Assembly: GCF_044762655.1 (NCBI RefSeq)
Contig: NZ_JBIWER010000007.1
Location: 153,620-217,619, forward strand
Origin: Psychrobacillus sp044762655
GTDB lineage: Bacteria; Bacillota; Bacilli; Bacillales_A; Planococcaceae
DNA length: 64,000 nt
Reading direction: 5' to 3'
Both the position numbers and the translations under genes were made by a program. Below, piece by piece: positions 7,798-16,686 of this stretch. How positions within the stretch are numbered: position 1 is the first letter of the stretch; the number at the start of each line of letters is the position of its first letter. Below the pieces are notes generated by a model that searched no databases, was not told where the DNA came from, and was given only the letters and a program-made list of their open reading frames with translations.

Positions 7798-8988
7798 TTA
7801 TGCTATCAACTTAAATCTTTTAGACTGACTCACAATTAATATCAATATCATAATGATAAGCGTGCAACCTCCTACAATTATTAATCCATTTTGATAGGTT
7901 AAGTGCTGCGATTCATAAATAAAGTTTTTATAACCCGAAATAATTTGCCCTACTTGTACAAAAGAGGTTGGATAGCGCTCTATATCTGAATAAGCTCCCA
8001 TCCCTCGATCAGAATAAAGCCACTCAGCGGCTATCACACTAAGGCTAACAAATAAATTAATAAATTCAGCCTTCACAATTAGACTTAGGAACAAAATGAT
8101 AACTATAAAGAATAGAATCCAAACACTAATGAACAAAGCATTCTTCAAAATAAACGTACCCATCGAAATATTCGTAAAGGTTTTTTCTATGTAAGAATAA
8201 ATAGGCACCGGGAGTGAAAGATTACCAAAGCCGTTTTGTAATCCGATAAGAACAAAACCTACACAAAGAGGAATGAAAGACATAACACTTCCTATAAAAG
8301 CAATTATTCCTTTAACACATAGCTTTTTCCAATCAGCAATTGGAAATCCTTTTAATACACTAGGATTACGACGATCTTTCAATACAATATCTACAGATAA
8401 AAAGATACAACTTATAAAAAATACAATTGGTAAATAGTCATTTAATAAACGTTGCAACGTTTGTAGAGCTGTTTTTTCTTCAAATAACTCCATTGAAAGC
8501 TCCGGATTCTCTCCTACATATCCGGAAAATCTACTACCTGTATAGCCATAACCATAATGTCCATCCGCATGACCAAAGTCATTGCCATAAGTGTAATAGA
8601 GTGGGTTATAGAAGAATTCACCACTATTTGCGATTATTGCATCAGAATACAAGTACCATTCTGCTGTTGCTTCCACATATTTTAAATAATCCTTATTGCC
8701 AATTGCCTCGACTCTTGCTTTATCCAATTCATTCCATTGAGGGAATATAGCAAGTGCATAGCCCACTGCAGGGTGTACATATGCTCGACTTCCTGCAGTT
8801 TTGATAAAATCTTCTCTCGTTTTATAACGTGCTTCCATTTCTGCTACATCTGCTTTTTCAATAGGTTCGTAGAGTGGTGCAACTTTTAACGCGAAATACA
8901 ATGCCAAAAAAAGTAGAATCACATATATTGCTATGTTTTTCTTATTCGTAAAAAATTGTCTAAACTCCCATTTAAAATAAGCCCACAT
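7798..8988 (-). CDS. ABC-2 type permease B, first copy (B1)
   Basis: A 396-residue membrane protein paralogous along its whole length to B2 (5902-7092), with the same ends (MWAYFKWEFRQFF... and ...SQSKRFKLIA), N-terminal helix, ectodomain with GHADGHYGYGYT and C-terminal helices. The ATG at 8988 is preceded by AGGGGGT. It starts 12 bases after permease A, so the two are cotranscribed. Its own ATPase gene, immediately downstream, is reduced to a stump, so B1 must share the ATPase encoded at 4978-5886 or be idle. Substrate unknown. Confidence 0.88.
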   Translation of the reverse strand: MWAYFKWEFRQFFTNKKNIAIYVILLFLALYFALKVAPLYEPIEKADVAEMEARYKTREDFIKTAGSRAYVHPAVGYALAIFPQWNELDKARVEAIGNKDYLKYVEATAEWYLYSDAIIANSGEFFYNPLYYTYGNDFGHADGHYGYGYTGSRFSGYVGENPELSMELFEEKTALQTLQRLLNDYLPIVFFISCIFLSVDIVLKDRRNPSVLKGFPIADWKKLCVKGIIAFIGSVMSFIPLCVGFVLIGLQNGFGNLSLPVPIYSYIEKTFTNISMGTFILKNALFISVWILFFIVIILFLSLIVKAEFINLFVSLSVIAAEWLYSDRGMGAYSDIERYPTSFVQVGQIISGYKNFIYESQHLTYQNGLIIVGGCTLIIMILILIVSQSKRFKLIA

Positions 8989-9000
8989 GTGCTCGACCCC

Positions 9001-10143
9001 CTAAATTTTCTGAAGCTTACCTGTCGATAAAAACCATTTAATAATGGCCATCAGCAATACAATGCTAATACACAAATAGAGCAACCCTGCATTGCTATTT
9101 AGCGCGACGGGAGTAGCTAAATTCAGGGAGTCTCCATTTAAGACACTTGGAAAGTTAACATAGTTAAATGGGTTAAAAGGTAGAAGCTTAATTATCACTG
9201 GGAACAATATAGGAATTACGACAAGGATAATCTGTACAAATATAGTTAAATAGACATTTTTTAAAAGTACATTTAAAATTACGGATAATAAAATGGCGAA
9301 AACCGCCAAACAAATCATATAAACGATCGAAACTGCTATGTATTTGTAAATTGGATAAATCGTTACTTCTCCGTTAAATACGGCTACAGGATAAGAAGCC
9401 TGTCCCCATCCTTTAAAATAGATTAACGGTAAACAACATACAATGAGCTCGATAATGAAAATAAAAACAATTCCCATCGATGTCATACATTTCGATAATA
9501 CATACTTAGTAAAAGTAATAGGATAGCCTTTAATAAGAGAAGTATGTCGGAAGTCATCTATCATAATGTTTGATGAGTAGATACAGATTAGAACAAACCA
9601 AACTGATCCTACTACACTAAACAAAAATGCTAAAAATGGGTAGAAGCTAAGCGAGCCGAAAGATATTACTAAATCATTTTCTTTTAAATATTGATAATAG
9701 GAGGAATCCATTTCATTCTCTATTTTGGATGGCAGATTTCCGGCTATCAGCTCATAACCATCCATTTCAAATGCTTGTTTTCGTAATTCTGATAGTTCTA
9801 TTGCTGTTTCTATATATAATTTTGGACGCTCCATTTTCAGCGCCATCCCCTGTTTTGGATAAGTGTAATACTGTTTGACGATATTTTTATATATATCGCT
9901 TCCAACTCCAGATTCACTGGCATCGACAATTTGAAATTTATTTAAAGCTACCTTTACTGCTAGTGATTCACCTGATTTTTCTTTAATTGGATTGCCTAAC
10001 TCTGTTGCATTTCCATAAACAACCACTCCAATAATACAAAGAGCTACAATTAGACAGGCAAAAATGTTTTTCTTATCCGTTTTTTCTAAAATAAATAGTG
10101 TTTTTAACATCCTGCTCAAATTATTCCACTCCCTACCAAACAT
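9001..10143 (-). CDS. ABC-2 type permease A
   Basis: A 380-residue membrane protein of the same general build as permease B: a cytoplasmic N-terminus, a first helix (residues about 27-45), an extracytoplasmic segment to about residue 165, then about five helices and a short basic tail. The two permeases are dissimilar in sequence and are likely to form a heterodimer with the ATPase. It is the first gene of the cassette. ATG 10143 has GAGGA 11 bases upstream; an alternative in-frame ATG lies 11 codons downstream. A truncated duplicate lies at 7105-7620. No regulator or two-component system adjoins the operon. Confidence 0.85.
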   Translation of the reverse strand: MFGREWNNLSRMLKTLFILEKTDKKNIFACLIVALCIIGVVVYGNATELGNPIKEKSGESLAVKVALNKFQIVDASESGVGSDIYKNIVKQYYTYPKQGMALKMERPKLYIETAIELSELRKQAFEMDGYELIAGNLPSKIENEMDSSYYQYLKENDLVISFGSLSFYPFLAFLFSVVGSVWFVLICIYSSNIMIDDFRHTSLIKGYPITFTKYVLSKCMTSMGIVFIFIIELIVCCLPLIYFKGWGQASYPVAVFNGEVTIYPIYKYIAVSIVYMICLAVFAILLSVILNVLLKNVYLTIFVQIILVVIPILFPVIIKLLPFNPFNYVNFPSVLNGDSLNLATPVALNSNAGLLYLCISIVLLMAIIKWFLSTGKLQKI

Positions 10144-10184
10144 AGTGAATTATTCCTCATATACCATTTTAACATTAATTCACT
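10144..10184. repeat. Inverted repeat over the leader of the exporter operon
   Basis: Nine-base arms AGTGAATTA (10144-10152) and TAATTCACT (10176-10184), directly abutting the permease A start. The GAGGA ribosome-binding site lies between the arms. It could be a regulator operator or an mRNA hairpin. Confidence 0.5.
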
Positions 10185-10244
10185 ATTAAATTACGAATAT
10201 TTTGTTTATTTTAGTTTGTAAATTAAATCTACCGTTATATAACA

Positions 10245-10277
10245 GAAAAGATGTGTACACACGATATGTACACATCC
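10245..10277 (-). terminator. Terminator of the sucrose operon (after scrK)
   Basis: Arms GATGTGTACA and TGTACACATC separated by seven bases, followed on the minus strand by TTTTCT. It lies about eight bases beyond the fructokinase stop. Confidence 0.8.
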
Positions 10278-10284
10278 TCTCATT

Positions 10285-11229
10285 TTATTTAAAGTCCTTT
10301 AAATGGACTCTAATTTCCTGTAAACTCGGCAATCCTGTCATGGCACCTTTTTTAGTAGTTGCTAGACCTCCAGAAATACTCCCAAACTGAATGACTTCTT
10401 TCATTTCCTTATCAGTAAAATCTTTTAGCGCTTTAGCCGACTCATTGATCAAATAGAGAATTCCAGACACAAAAGCATCTCCTGCTCCTGTTGTATCGAC
10501 TACTTTGCTCTTTATAGCGGGAACCTTAACAGTGTGGTTATTAAATCGATAAATACTTCCTTTCTCACCTAAAGTAACTATTATTAATGGTAAGTTAGGG
10601 AGTTGTGCTATTCCTTCTTCCAAATCATTCGAGCCTGTCAAAAATTCGAGTTCTTCCTCAGAAATTTTCAAAATATCTGCACTTGGAATAGTAGATATAA
10701 TAGCTTCCTTTGCCATCTCACTTGAACTCCATAAATCCAAACGGAGATTAGGATCATAGGAAATAAGCATTCCTTTTTCTTTGGCCAACTCAATCGCCTT
10801 CAGGGTTGCCGACCTGGAAGGCTCACTAATCATTGAAATAGAGCCAATATGAAGAATCTTATTCGTTTCAAATAGTTTATAATCTAGTTCCTTTTCTTCC
10901 AAAAATCTGTCAGCACTAGGATTAATATAAAAACTAAAATTACGATCCCCGGAAGGATCCAATGTTACAAATGTGACCCCTGTCTTTGCTTCCTCTGTAA
11001 ATAACATGGACGTCGTCTGAACGCTATATCGATTCAACGTATCAACAAGAAAATGCCCTAGCACATCATTTCCAATCTTTCCATGAAAGACCGATTTACC
11101 CCCTAGCTTTGCAACACCGACAGCAACATTTGCTGGTGCACCACCCGGAGCTTTTTGGTAGGTTAAATTTTCACTATCAAGTGGGATAAAATCAATTAGC
11201 GCCTCTCCCAAACATACAACTCCGTACAA
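10285..11229 (-). CDS. scrK: Fructokinase, PfkB family
   Basis: A 314-residue sugar kinase that phosphorylates the fructose released from sucrose-6-phosphate to fructose-6-phosphate. It has both PfkB signatures: GGAPANVAVGVAKLGG near residue 29 and the catalytic DTTGAGDAFVSG near residue 242, with Asp as base. It starts at TTG 11229, six bases after AGAGGTGG; the nearby ATG is out of frame. It follows scrB by 25 bases and is the last gene of the sucrose cluster. Confidence 0.93.
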   Translation of the reverse strand: MYGVVCLGEALIDFIPLDSENLTYQKAPGGAPANVAVGVAKLGGKSVFHGKIGNDVLGHFLVDTLNRYSVQTTSMLFTEEAKTGVTFVTLDPSGDRNFSFYINPSADRFLEEKELDYKLFETNKILHIGSISMISEPSRSATLKAIELAKEKGMLISYDPNLRLDLWSSSEMAKEAIISTIPSADILKISEEELEFLTGSNDLEEGIAQLPNLPLIIVTLGEKGSIYRFNNHTVKVPAIKSKVVDTTGAGDAFVSGILYLINESAKALKDFTDKEMKEVIQFGSISGGLATTKKGAMTGLPSLQEIRVHLKDFK

Positions 11230-11254
11230 TCATTCCACCTCTTTCTGCTAAACT

Positions 11255-12679
11255 TTACTCCAAATCCCAATAGTGCAATCTAAAGTCTGTATCACATTGA
11301 ATTGTTAATGTTTTATCTCTTGGTTCTGGAAAATAGCGAGCTGTAAAGACCTCTTCACCATTATTGACGAAAATTTCAATGGATGAGTGATCTAAAAGAA
11401 TTTGAAGCTCCCTAACTGACTTTATTTTGCATGTCCTAGATTCTATTGCGTTTGTCTTTATATTTCGCCTTTGCAATCTAATTTCCTGCTTGCTTGGGTC
11501 AAAGCAAAGCGATGCTTCATTTCGAAATGAAATATTAAAATAGCTGTTTTCATTTTGTAGCTCTAAAAGCAATTCACTTGTGCTAATTTCTAACCCATTT
11601 AAAAGTGCATTTTCTTCATTTGTAATTATTATCTGATTTTTACGGAGTTTTTTTAGTTCTTCGACAGGATTTTGATATATCTTGCCTTCTAGAAGACTTA
11701 AGTTGCGCGGGATGGTTAAAGCATGCACCCAGTGATTCGAAATAGACGGCTGATGCTCCTCCATTTCATCAGTAATTCCCATCCAAGCAAATAAGATTGT
11801 TCTTCCAGAAGAAGTCTCGAAGGTTTGAGGGGCATAGAAGTCAAAGCCCCGATCGAGTTCTGTAAAAGGTCCATGCGAAAAATTACCTTTTTCATAATCA
11901 AGTTTTCCTACAAAATAACCCGATTGAAACACATTTTGATATAAATGCCCACAAGACTTTACTCCTTGTGGTGAAACGAGTAATACGTCTTTTCCGTTTA
12001 AATTAATCAAATCAGGACACTCCCACATATAGCCGAATTCTTTTAGGCCATGCATTCCTGATCCAGCAATTTGCCCCACCTCTTGCCAGTCATAGAGATT
12101 ATCTGAAGTAAACAAAACAACTGTCCCTTTTTCATCGTAGGTTTGAGCACCGAGAACCATGTACCATCGATTCTCCTTTTTCCAAACCTTTGGATCACGA
12201 AAATGTGGCGTATAGCCTTTTGGAAGAGTAAGAATCGGTCCTTTTTTTTCAAAGTTGATACCGTCTGATGAAACAGCAAGGCATTGATATGTTTCTCGTG
12301 AATCATCTTCCAACTTTACATTACCCGTATAAAATAAGTACAGCTTGCCTTCCACTTCAATTGCGCTCCCTGAATAGCAGCCATTCTTTTCATAGCTTTC
12401 ACTAGGAAGTAAAGCAACTGGTTCTTCACTCCATGTCACCATATCTGTAGATGTATAGTGACCCCAAAATTTAGAACCATGGGAGGTATCAAAAGGGTTC
12501 CATTGATAAAATACATGGTAGACTCCTTCATACTGGATCAACCCATTCGGATCATTCATAAGTCCAACAGGTGGCATAAGATGAAATTTCAAACGATATG
12601 GGTCTTGCATAACCTTATTTTTAAAATTATTAACTACTCGTTGAACCTCTTGCGTAAGGAGAGTTTCTTTTTCAGTCAT
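11255..12679 (-). CDS. scrB: Sucrose-6-phosphate hydrolase (GH32)
   Basis: A 474-residue cytoplasmic beta-fructofuranosidase that splits sucrose-6-phosphate into glucose-6-phosphate and fructose. It has GH32 motifs in order: MNDPNG (nucleophile Asp, near residue 42), FRDPKVW (about residue 161) and WECPDL (acid/base Glu, about residue 220), followed by the C-terminal beta-sandwich. Length is typical (about 480). ATG 12679 is preceded by AGGAGG. It lies between scrA and scrK; a terminator-like hairpin after scrA suggests partial read-through. Confidence 0.96.
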   Translation of the reverse strand: MTEKETLLTQEVQRVVNNFKNKVMQDPYRLKFHLMPPVGLMNDPNGLIQYEGVYHVFYQWNPFDTSHGSKFWGHYTSTDMVTWSEEPVALLPSESYEKNGCYSGSAIEVEGKLYLFYTGNVKLEDDSRETYQCLAVSSDGINFEKKGPILTLPKGYTPHFRDPKVWKKENRWYMVLGAQTYDEKGTVVLFTSDNLYDWQEVGQIAGSGMHGLKEFGYMWECPDLINLNGKDVLLVSPQGVKSCGHLYQNVFQSGYFVGKLDYEKGNFSHGPFTELDRGFDFYAPQTFETSSGRTILFAWMGITDEMEEHQPSISNHWVHALTIPRNLSLLEGKIYQNPVEELKKLRKNQIIITNEENALLNGLEISTSELLLELQNENSYFNISFRNEASLCFDPSKQEIRLQRRNIKTNAIESRTCKIKSVRELQILLDHSSIEIFVNNGEEVFTARYFPEPRDKTLTIQCDTDFRLHYWDLE

Positions 12680-12777
12680 AACAAAACCTCCTAGAAATTG
12701 ATTTCTTAAATACTGCCATTACTCAGTATTTTCAGCAACTGATAGTGCTGATTCTACTTTTGCAACATCCTAAAGAG

Positions 12778-12802
12778 AAAAGGCAAGTGATACTTGCCTT
12801 TT
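12778..12802 (-). terminator. Hairpin terminator between scrA and scrB
   Basis: Near-perfect AAAAGGCAAGT / ACTTGCCTTTT hairpin just after the scrA stop codon. It may end transcription or lower expression of scrB and scrK relative to scrA. Confidence 0.75.
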
Positions 12803-12810
12803 CCCACTAT

Positions 12811-14214
12811 TTATTGTTCAATTTCCTTCTTCATCTTATCTGAATAGCCGAACATCCAAGTCAAGGCGAATGCAACAGCAATAGCCACTACATTAACAAG
12901 AATATATTGCAGTACCTGTCCGTTTAAATAAAGTAGAATACCTGGAATTACTGTTACTGCCATTCCTGTTGCTTTGAGGCCAAGAAGAGATGCCAAAAAT
13001 CCTCCGACTCCTCCCCCAATCAATCCCATGATAAAAGGCTTTCCATAGCGCAGGTTTACTCCGAAGATTGCTGGCTCAGTAATACCTAAGAATGCAGAGA
13101 ATGATGATGGTAAAGCAAGTGCTTTTAACTTCGTAGATTTTGTTTTTAAACCTACAGCTAAAGCCGCTCCACCCTGTGCAGCCACAGAACAAGTCACAAT
13201 AGCGTTGTACGGATTATTTTTAAATTCGGAAAGCAATTGAATCTCTAGCATATTAAATACATGATGTACTCCTGTGATTACAATCAGCTGATTCAAACCA
13301 CCAATTAATAGACCACTAATACCAAGAGGCCATGAAAGAACACTTGTTGCAACCGTTAATATACCTTGTTCAACACTATGGAAAATAGGTCCTATAACGA
13401 GCAATGATAAAATGATCATCACCAAAAGAGTTAAAAACGGTGTCACAATCAAATCCAATACTTCTGGTACACGTTTTCTGATAATCCTTTCCAGCTTGGC
13501 ACCGAGAATACCCGCAATAAATGCTGGTATGACAGAACCTTGATACCCTACAACAGGTATAAAACCTAAAATAGTAATTGCTTCTGCACTTCCTCCAGCT
13601 ACGTCATACGCATTAGGTAAGGAAGGAGATACAAGCATAAGCCCAAGTATCAAACCAATAATCGGAGTTCCGCCGAATACTCTAAAAGTGGACCACGCAA
13701 CCAAAGCTGGTAAGAAAATAAACGCTGTATCCGTTAATACTTGCGTAAATAGTATAAAGTTCTCCGAAATATCCTCGGGGTTTAACCCAAATAGAGCAAG
13801 AATTTGTTCCTGCATAATTAGACCACGAAGCCCCATGAATAATCCTGTAGCTACCAGGACAGGTATGATGGGAACAAATACATCCCCAAACGTTCGAATT
13901 GCCCTTTGAAATTTAGAGCCACTCTTAACCGCTTCCACTTTCTGTTCAGAAGCAGACTTAGTTTCGAGCCCAAGCTTGGATACTTCCTCATAAATCCGAT
14001 TCACCGTACCAGTTCCAAATATTATTTGATATTGTCCAGAATTAAAGAAAGCTCCCTTAACCTTGTTAATGTCTTCTACTTTTTCTTGATTAATTTTCTC
14101 TTTGTCATTTACCATGATTCGAAGCCTCGTAGCACAATGAGCCACCGATTGGATATTGTCTTTCCCTCCAATAGCTTCAATAACCTCTTTTGCTATTTTA
14201 CGATTTTCCTCCAT
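12811..14214 (-). CDS. scrA: PTS system sucrose-specific EIIBC component
   Basis: A 467-residue PTS permease. Residues 1-85 are the EIIB domain with phosphorylated Cys27 (SVAHCATRLRI). Residues about 105-460 are the EIIC membrane domain with about ten helices, including the substrate-region motif GVHHVFN and GITEPAIFGVNLRYGKP. There is no EIIA domain, so a separate glucose-type EIIA must donate the phosphate. It imports sucrose as sucrose-6-phosphate for the hydrolase downstream. ATG 14214 is preceded by GAGGAAAGA. The upstream 160 bases hold two palindromic operators and a cre-like site. Confidence 0.95.
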   Translation of the reverse strand: MEENRKIAKEVIEAIGGKDNIQSVAHCATRLRIMVNDKEKINQEKVEDINKVKGAFFNSGQYQIIFGTGTVNRIYEEVSKLGLETKSASEQKVEAVKSGSKFQRAIRTFGDVFVPIIPVLVATGLFMGLRGLIMQEQILALFGLNPEDISENFILFTQVLTDTAFIFLPALVAWSTFRVFGGTPIIGLILGLMLVSPSLPNAYDVAGGSAEAITILGFIPVVGYQGSVIPAFIAGILGAKLERIIRKRVPEVLDLIVTPFLTLLVMIILSLLVIGPIFHSVEQGILTVATSVLSWPLGISGLLIGGLNQLIVITGVHHVFNMLEIQLLSEFKNNPYNAIVTCSVAAQGGAALAVGLKTKSTKLKALALPSSFSAFLGITEPAIFGVNLRYGKPFIMGLIGGGVGGFLASLLGLKATGMAVTVIPGILLYLNGQVLQYILVNVVAIAVAFALTWMFGYSDKMKKEIEQ

Positions 14215-14230
14215 CTCTCTTTCCTCCTCA

Positions 14231-14244
14231 TGAAATCGCTTACA
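14231..14244. promoter_or_regulatory. CcpA catabolite response element (cre-like) upstream of scrA
   Basis: TGAAATCGCTTACA fits the cre consensus TGWNANCGNTNWCA. It lies 17 bases before the scrA start, inside the leader, where CcpA binding would block transcription. LacI-family ScrR sites resemble cre, so ScrR could also bind. Confidence 0.65.
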
Positions 14245-14309
14245 TTAAACAGAAAAAATAATTTCAAAAAGCACTCTTTCATTATCCAAAAATACCTTTT
14301 CCGCTTCTA

Positions 14310-14323
14310 TGGAATCGATTCCA
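14310..14323. promoter_or_regulatory. ScrR operator 1
   Basis: Perfect palindrome TGGAATCGATTCCA in the scrR-scrA gap. It has the central CG expected of LacI-family operators and shares 12 of 14 bases with operator 2. Confidence 0.7.
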
Positions 14324-14361
14324 CATTAGATAAAAATAAAGTGTAATCGCAGATGACTGTA

Positions 14362-14375
14362 TGGAATCGATTACA
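14362..14375. promoter_or_regulatory. ScrR operator 2
   Basis: TGGAATCGATTACA, a near-copy of operator 1, centred 52 bases away (about five helical turns). It lies seven bases beyond the scrR stop codon, upstream of scrA. Confidence 0.65.
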
Positions 14376-14381
14376 CTGGTA

Positions 14382-15371
14382 TTATATACTAAAATGATTT
14401 AAAAGTCTATGATCTATTAATCTAATGACATCCTTGCAGCTGCTCCCATCTATCTGGGTTAATAATAACTTTGCTGCTTCTCGCCCTGCATCTTCAATGG
14501 AAAAATCGATAGTGGTTAAAGATGGAGTAATATATTTAGAAAGCTCTGACCCTCCCATTCCGGCTACAGCTATGTCCTTTGGAACAGAAAGTCCTATCCC
14601 CTCTAAATATCTTATCGCACCAATTGCTAGTCGATCTGTTACGGCTAGTACTGCAGAAGGTTTTTGCTTTGTATCTTCCATAATAGATTTCATGGATTCG
14701 TACCCTGATTCCACATCAAATTTTCCTTTTTGAATCCACTTTTCTTCAACTGTCAGACCATATTCTTCCAACCCATTCAAATAACCCTGCTTCCGAAGAT
14801 ATCCTACTGAATGATCTTGCTCATCCACCCCGATAAAGGCGATTTTTTTATGACCTTTCTCAACAAATAAGTTCACCATATCCCTTGAAGCCCTGTAATC
14901 ATCAAAAAGGACATTGGCTAATCCAGCTATATGTTGACCGACCGTTACAAATGGGACCTCTCCTTGGTAAATTTCTTCGATTAATACTTCGTTGATATTG
15001 GTTGCTGACAAGATAATTCCATCCACATTACGGCTTTTTAACAGCTTTAAATACTCTATTTCTTTATTCGGATCCAGGTTGGTAATCGTAAGAAGTATCT
15101 GATAACCTTCCTTTGACAGAATTTCATCAAGTCCTTTTACGAGGCGGCTTGAAGTTTCGGTACTGATTTTAGGTAGTATGACGCCAATTACTTTCGTACT
15201 TTTGGTCCGCAGTGACTTGGCATACTGATTCGGTACATATCCCGTATCTGCAATTACTTTCAACACTCTTTTTTTAGCATCCTCACTGACATAACCCGAA
15301 TTGTTGATCACCCTCGAAACAGTTGTACGTGAAACTTTTGCTCTTTCTGCTATTTCCTTAATTGTTACCAT
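14382..15371 (-). CDS. scrR: LacI-family sucrose operon repressor
   Basis: A 329-residue LacI/GalR regulator. Residues 1-55 form the helix-turn-helix (TIKEIAERAKVSRTTVSRVINNSGYV) plus hinge helix; from about residue 60 (VIGVILPKI) a periplasmic-binding-protein-like sensor domain follows. It lies directly upstream of scrA on the same strand. The LacI-type palindromes between the genes argue that it represses scrA, with release by a sugar ligand (fructose or fructose-1-phosphate in related proteins). ATG 15371 has an AGGAGG-like site upstream. Confidence 0.93.
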   Translation of the reverse strand: MVTIKEIAERAKVSRTTVSRVINNSGYVSEDAKKRVLKVIADTGYVPNQYAKSLRTKSTKVIGVILPKISTETSSRLVKGLDEILSKEGYQILLTITNLDPNKEIEYLKLLKSRNVDGIILSATNINEVLIEEIYQGEVPFVTVGQHIAGLANVLFDDYRASRDMVNLFVEKGHKKIAFIGVDEQDHSVGYLRKQGYLNGLEEYGLTVEEKWIQKGKFDVESGYESMKSIMEDTKQKPSAVLAVTDRLAIGAIRYLEGIGLSVPKDIAVAGMGGSELSKYITPSLTTIDFSIEDAGREAAKLLLTQIDGSSCKDVIRLIDHRLLNHFSI

Positions 15372-15566
15372 GATTTAGTCCTCCTGGACAATAAAAGATC
15401 TTTATTTTAATTAACCTATTCATTCTTTAAAACAATACCAACTTTTCAAGTATCAATCAAACTATTATTTCTTACACAGGAACACTACCCAGAACTAAGT
15501 CCATTCTTCATACTTACTCCATTGGTAAAGCATTTAAGGTAGAACCAAGTTTATGCTTATATATGT

Positions 15567-15572
15567 TATAAT
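15567..15572 (+). promoter_or_regulatory. Extended -10 promoter of the EamA transporter gene
   Basis: TATAAT preceded by TGT, giving the extended -10 form TGnTATAAT, about 37 bases before the ATG. There is no good -35, as is common for extended -10 promoters. Confidence 0.55.
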
Positions 15573-15608
15573 AGTTCGGTTGTGTCTTGACATCAAGGAG
15601 GTCATACG

Positions 15609-16505
15609 ATGAAATTAAATAAAGGTGTTATATATATATTACTAGGTGCATCCTTTTTTGGCTTTACTCCGATATTTGCTAAACTTGGATTTAGCTTTGG
15701 CTACTCACTTGGGCAAATCAATATCGTACAAATGGTCATTTCCTTCTTTTTATTATGGTCCCTAACTCTAATTAAACGCTCGAGTTTCAAAGGGCTTAAC
15801 AAGAAGAACGTTCTTAAAATAATGATTACCGGTTGCTTTATCGGTTTAACTAGTATTTTTTATTATGGTTCGATGCAATATTTACCTGCTTCGTTGGCCA
15901 TTATATTAATGTTTCAATTCGTTTGGATAGGCATCATTTTAGAATGGATTTTTAGCAAAATTAAACCTGCGCCAGTAACTATATTGTCCATCATTCTAAT
16001 CTTAATAGGGGTCTTTTTTGCTTCGAATTTCGTGAATGGGGACATACAAGGTCTGCCGTATAAAGGCTTGATCTACGGAATTTTATCTGCATTCACCTAT
16101 GCAGGATTTATTTTTTGCAGTGGAAAGGTCGCTGTAAATGTGGATCCATTAACGCGGAGTTCTTTGATGGTAACAGGCTCAACGATTTTAGTATTTGTCC
16201 TCTTCATGCGTGACATCCCAACAGTACTTCCACTGGAGAAAAACCTGTTGGTAACCGCCATTGGGGTTTCGTTATTTGGAGCGGTCCTACCACCATTATT
16301 TTTCGCAGCTGGCGCGCCTTTGGTTTCGGGGGGAGTCGCGAATATATTAACATCCATTGAATTGCCTATTGCAATCCTTTCGGCAAGTATTATATTGTCC
16401 GAAGTGGTAACACCGTTGCAGTGGTTAGGCATCGCTATAATACTAATCGCTATTACTTTTAACGAACTCGGTCCTAACCTATTCGCAATTAGGAAGCATT
16501 ATTAG
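15609..16505 (+). CDS. EamA/DMT family transporter
   Basis: A 298-residue membrane protein with ten predicted helices arranged as two EamA repeats (about 6-140 and 150-290), the plan of drug/metabolite exporters. The second repeat shows the family pattern LTSIELPIAILSASIILSE near residue 250. ATG 15609 has AAGGAGGT upstream. It is head-on to replication and monocistronic, followed by two hairpins. The substrate cannot be read from the sequence; amino-acid or metabolite efflux is usual. Confidence 0.9.
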   Translation: MKLNKGVIYILLGASFFGFTPIFAKLGFSFGYSLGQINIVQMVISFFLLWSLTLIKRSSFKGLNKKNVLKIMITGCFIGLTSIFYYGSMQYLPASLAIILMFQFVWIGIILEWIFSKIKPAPVTILSIILILIGVFFASNFVNGDIQGLPYKGLIYGILSAFTYAGFIFCSGKVAVNVDPLTRSSLMVTGSTILVFVLFMRDIPTVLPLEKNLLVTAIGVSLFGAVLPPLFFAAGAPLVSGGVANILTSIELPIAILSASIILSEVVTPLQWLGIAIILIAITFNELGPNLFAIRKHY

Positions 16506-16524
16506 CACACAAGATGAATTAGCA

Positions 16525-16559
16525 TGAGCATGTAGACTATTTATTTGTCTACATGCTCA
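16525..16559 (+). terminator. First hairpin after the EamA gene
   Basis: Perfect 13-base arms TGAGCATGTAGAC / GTCTACATGCTCA with a nine-base loop. The T run is weak, so it may stabilise the 3' end rather than terminate. Confidence 0.6.
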
Positions 16560-16579
16560 GAGTATCTTTTGCTAGTCTA

Positions 16580-16630
16580 AGACGGTAATTAATCTCGATA
16601 TTCGAGCTTGATTACCGTCTTTTTGTTTTA
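16580..16630 (+). terminator. Rho-independent terminator of the EamA gene
   Basis: Arms AGACGGTAAT / ATTACCGTCT with an inner CTCGATATTCGAG hairpin, followed by TTTTTGTTTT. Confidence 0.85.
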
Positions 16631-16686
16631 ATCAATATATTCTCTCATAAAACTTAGGTATATGGGAGAATCCCAGAGGAAAATCA

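Noticed and set aside
8427..8750. A 107-codon plus-strand open frame opposite permease B1
   Set aside because: It is antisense to a well-supported membrane protein, has odd composition rich in His/Leu/Tyr from reverse-reading hydrophobic codons, and no ribosome-binding site.
11716..12306. Two minus-strand frames inside scrB
   Set aside because: Alternative-frame shadows of the GH32 gene; no own start site.
13906..14346. A 146-codon plus-strand frame over the scrA start and operator region
   Set aside because: Overlaps the scrA N-terminus and its operators; no recognisable domain and it would cross the ScrR site.
16097..16432. Minus-strand 111-codon frame opposite the EamA gene
   Set aside because: Antisense to a protein with clear helices and no ribosome-binding site.
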